Notes under the pieces: generated by a model
What the model saw: the letters and a program-made list of their open reading frames with translations, nothing else
What the model was told of the DNA's origin: nothing
Database searches by the model: none
Assembly (NCBI RefSeq): GCF_021390515.1
Contig: NZ_JAJUXI010000012.1
Coordinates: 1 to 64,000 of the forward strand
Direction: 5' to 3'
Origin: Dyadobacter sp. CY326
GTDB taxonomy: Bacteria > Bacteroidota > Bacteroidia > Cytophagales > Spirosomataceae
Length of the DNA stretch: 64,000 nt
Shown: positions 63,125 to 64,000 of the stretch, piece after piece
How positions within the stretch are numbered: position 1 is the first letter of the stretch
How the letters are laid out: each line of letters opens with the position of its first letter
Translations under genes and position numbers: made by a program

Positions 63125-64000
63125 TCAGGGATGCCCCTTCTCATAATGCATTTTCAACAAATCCTCTCCAAAATCACTTGTCAGATCGCGGACTACGGAG
63201 TGGATGTGGTTGCCGCCGTTTTGGGTGTTGTCGAATTCGATCAGGAAAGTGGGGCCGTGGATGCGGTAATAATGGCCTTGGCCGGACCCGATCACGTTTT
63301 TCTGGTCACCCATCCAGGCGAAATGTATTTTTTCTAGACCGCTTTTTTCCAATTCGGCCCATTGCTGATTTTTCAATGTTACATGATAACGCTGCAAATA
63401 AGCCAAGATGAGCTTCTTAAAAGTCTCCTTTTGTGCGGCGGTCATTTCTGCCATTGCGATGCCTTCCATTTTTTCCAAAGACGCTTTTCTGGAATTGGAG
63501 GTGAACATCTCATTGGGTGCAGTGTTTCCCAGCAGGACTTTTACTAATTGTTTTTCGTCCATCGATTGCAACAATGTAAACGCAAAATCTTCCTCATTTT
63601 TCAAGATGCGCAAGCCTTTTTGCGGCACATCTGCGAGCACATTGCCTGGGTTACTGCCCATGAAGCTCGGCGTGTAAGTGACTTCGCCATTGATTGATGA
63701 GAAATGAAGCGACAAATGGTGCCCTTCAACGCGCCAGCCCCACGGGTCGCTGCCGGGCTCACCAAAAACGAGAAAAGCGAAATTTTCCGGATCGCGGTAA
63801 GTGTCGTTTGCCGGCCTGGTTTCTACAACCCTGAGCACATTTTCCAAGTCAATGATCTGTTCGGCCTTGTGATAACCTTCCTGGCTCAAAACCAGCTTAA
63901 TCATGTCCATTGCCACTTTTCGTTGCCCTGCACTCATTGTTTTAAGTGTTACTCCTTTGCGTTTCCTGGGCGTGAAATTCCAGTCAAAACGGGCGGGATC
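63125..64000 (-). CDS. DUF3500 family protein, 5' end cut by window edge
   Basis: The reading frame stays open from the stop at 63125 to the right edge with no stop, and codons upstream of the ATG at 63937 read DWNFTPRKRKGVTLKTMS, which fits the family pattern W.F.P..RKG..L..M...QR. So the true start lies beyond 64000, and the ATG at 63937 is internal. About 292 residues are in the window. Family stretches: GEPGSDPWGWRVEGHHLSLH, FTYTPSFMG-like VTYTPSFMGSNPG, HFAWMGDQ and FLIEFDNTQNGGNHIHSVVR. Function unknown. Confidence 0.9.
   Translation of the reverse strand, partial: DPARFDWNFTPRKRKGVTLKTMSAGQRKVAMDMIKLVLSQEGYHKAEQIIDLENVLRVVETRPANDTYRDPENFAFLVFGEPGSDPWGWRVEGHHLSLHFSSINGEVTYTPSFMGSNPGNVLADVPQKGLRILKNEEDFAFTLLQSMDEKQLVKVLLGNTAPNEMFTSNSRKASLEKMEGIAMAEMTAAQKETFKKLILAYLQRYHVTLKNQQWAELEKSGLEKIHFAWMGDQKNVIGSGQGHYYRIHGPTFLIEFDNTQNGGNHIHSVVRDLTSDFGEDLLKMHYEKGHP

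Noticed and set aside
63937-63937. ATG at 63937 as the start of the DUF3500 protein
   Set aside because: The frame is open upstream to the window edge and the upstream codons fit the family, so the ATG is internal.

Overview
This window looks like a chromosomal segment of a Bacteroidota bacterium. The order Cytophagales, close to Dyadobacter and other Spirosomataceae, is my inference. The reasons are a 16S rRNA 5' end with a Bacteroidota-type leader, a SusC/SusD pair and other TonB-dependent outer-membrane proteins, a type B L31, LytS/LytTR signalling, FeS-type photolyase relatives, and promoters of the form TTG-N20-TAnnTTTG instead of sigma70 boxes.

Layout. 1-419: start of a 16S gene reading left, with its leader and promoter. 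420-16632: housekeeping genes (nrdA, rpmE2, a GlmU-like protein, holB, hemC), a RimB/RimK-type pair, a HigB/HigA toxin-antitoxin pair, a large outer-membrane beta-barrel protein with a repetitive C-terminal tail, and a LytS/LytTR two-component system. 16643-28209: uvrA, YigZ, an MFS exporter, CorA, two glycan-type transferases, nrdB, recX and a metallophosphoesterase. Scattered among these are small genes: a HigA-like 54-residue protein, a DUF6934-like gene with a 54-residue partner, and a VapB-like antitoxin whose toxin has shrunk to seven codons. 28235-36434: two unknown small genes sharing a 15-bp operator-like element, tyrS, a GH43 enzyme, queA, a PIN toxin-antitoxin pair, a corrinoid adenosyltransferase and ilvE.

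36526-46450 is a carbohydrate locus: an AraC regulator diverges from a sodium:solute symporter, a GH130 mannosylglucose phosphorylase, a SusC/SusD pair and a cupin phosphomannose-isomerase-like protein. Together they suggest uptake and phosphorolysis of a beta-mannan-derived disaccharide. 46524-54497: a DUF72 protein, a cluster of covarying hairpins, a class II cyclic-nucleotide phosphodiesterase, a photolyase-family protein lacking the iron-sulfur cysteines, a second HigB/HigA pair, an AI-2E-family transporter, and a TetR/ABC1-kinase pair. 54627-64000: an alditol-oxidase-like flavoprotein, a MocR regulator diverging from a TonB-dependent receptor and alpha/beta hydrolase, a quinone oxidoreductase, YccF, a pseudouridine synthase, a DUF559 endonuclease next to REP-like palindromes, and a DUF3500 gene cut by the window end.

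No tRNA, CRISPR array, insertion sequence or prophage was seen. The most promising undescribed material is the set of small-gene modules (21691-22295 and 28235-28811), the DUF559/palindrome association (62562-63075) and the hairpin cluster at 47416-47574.
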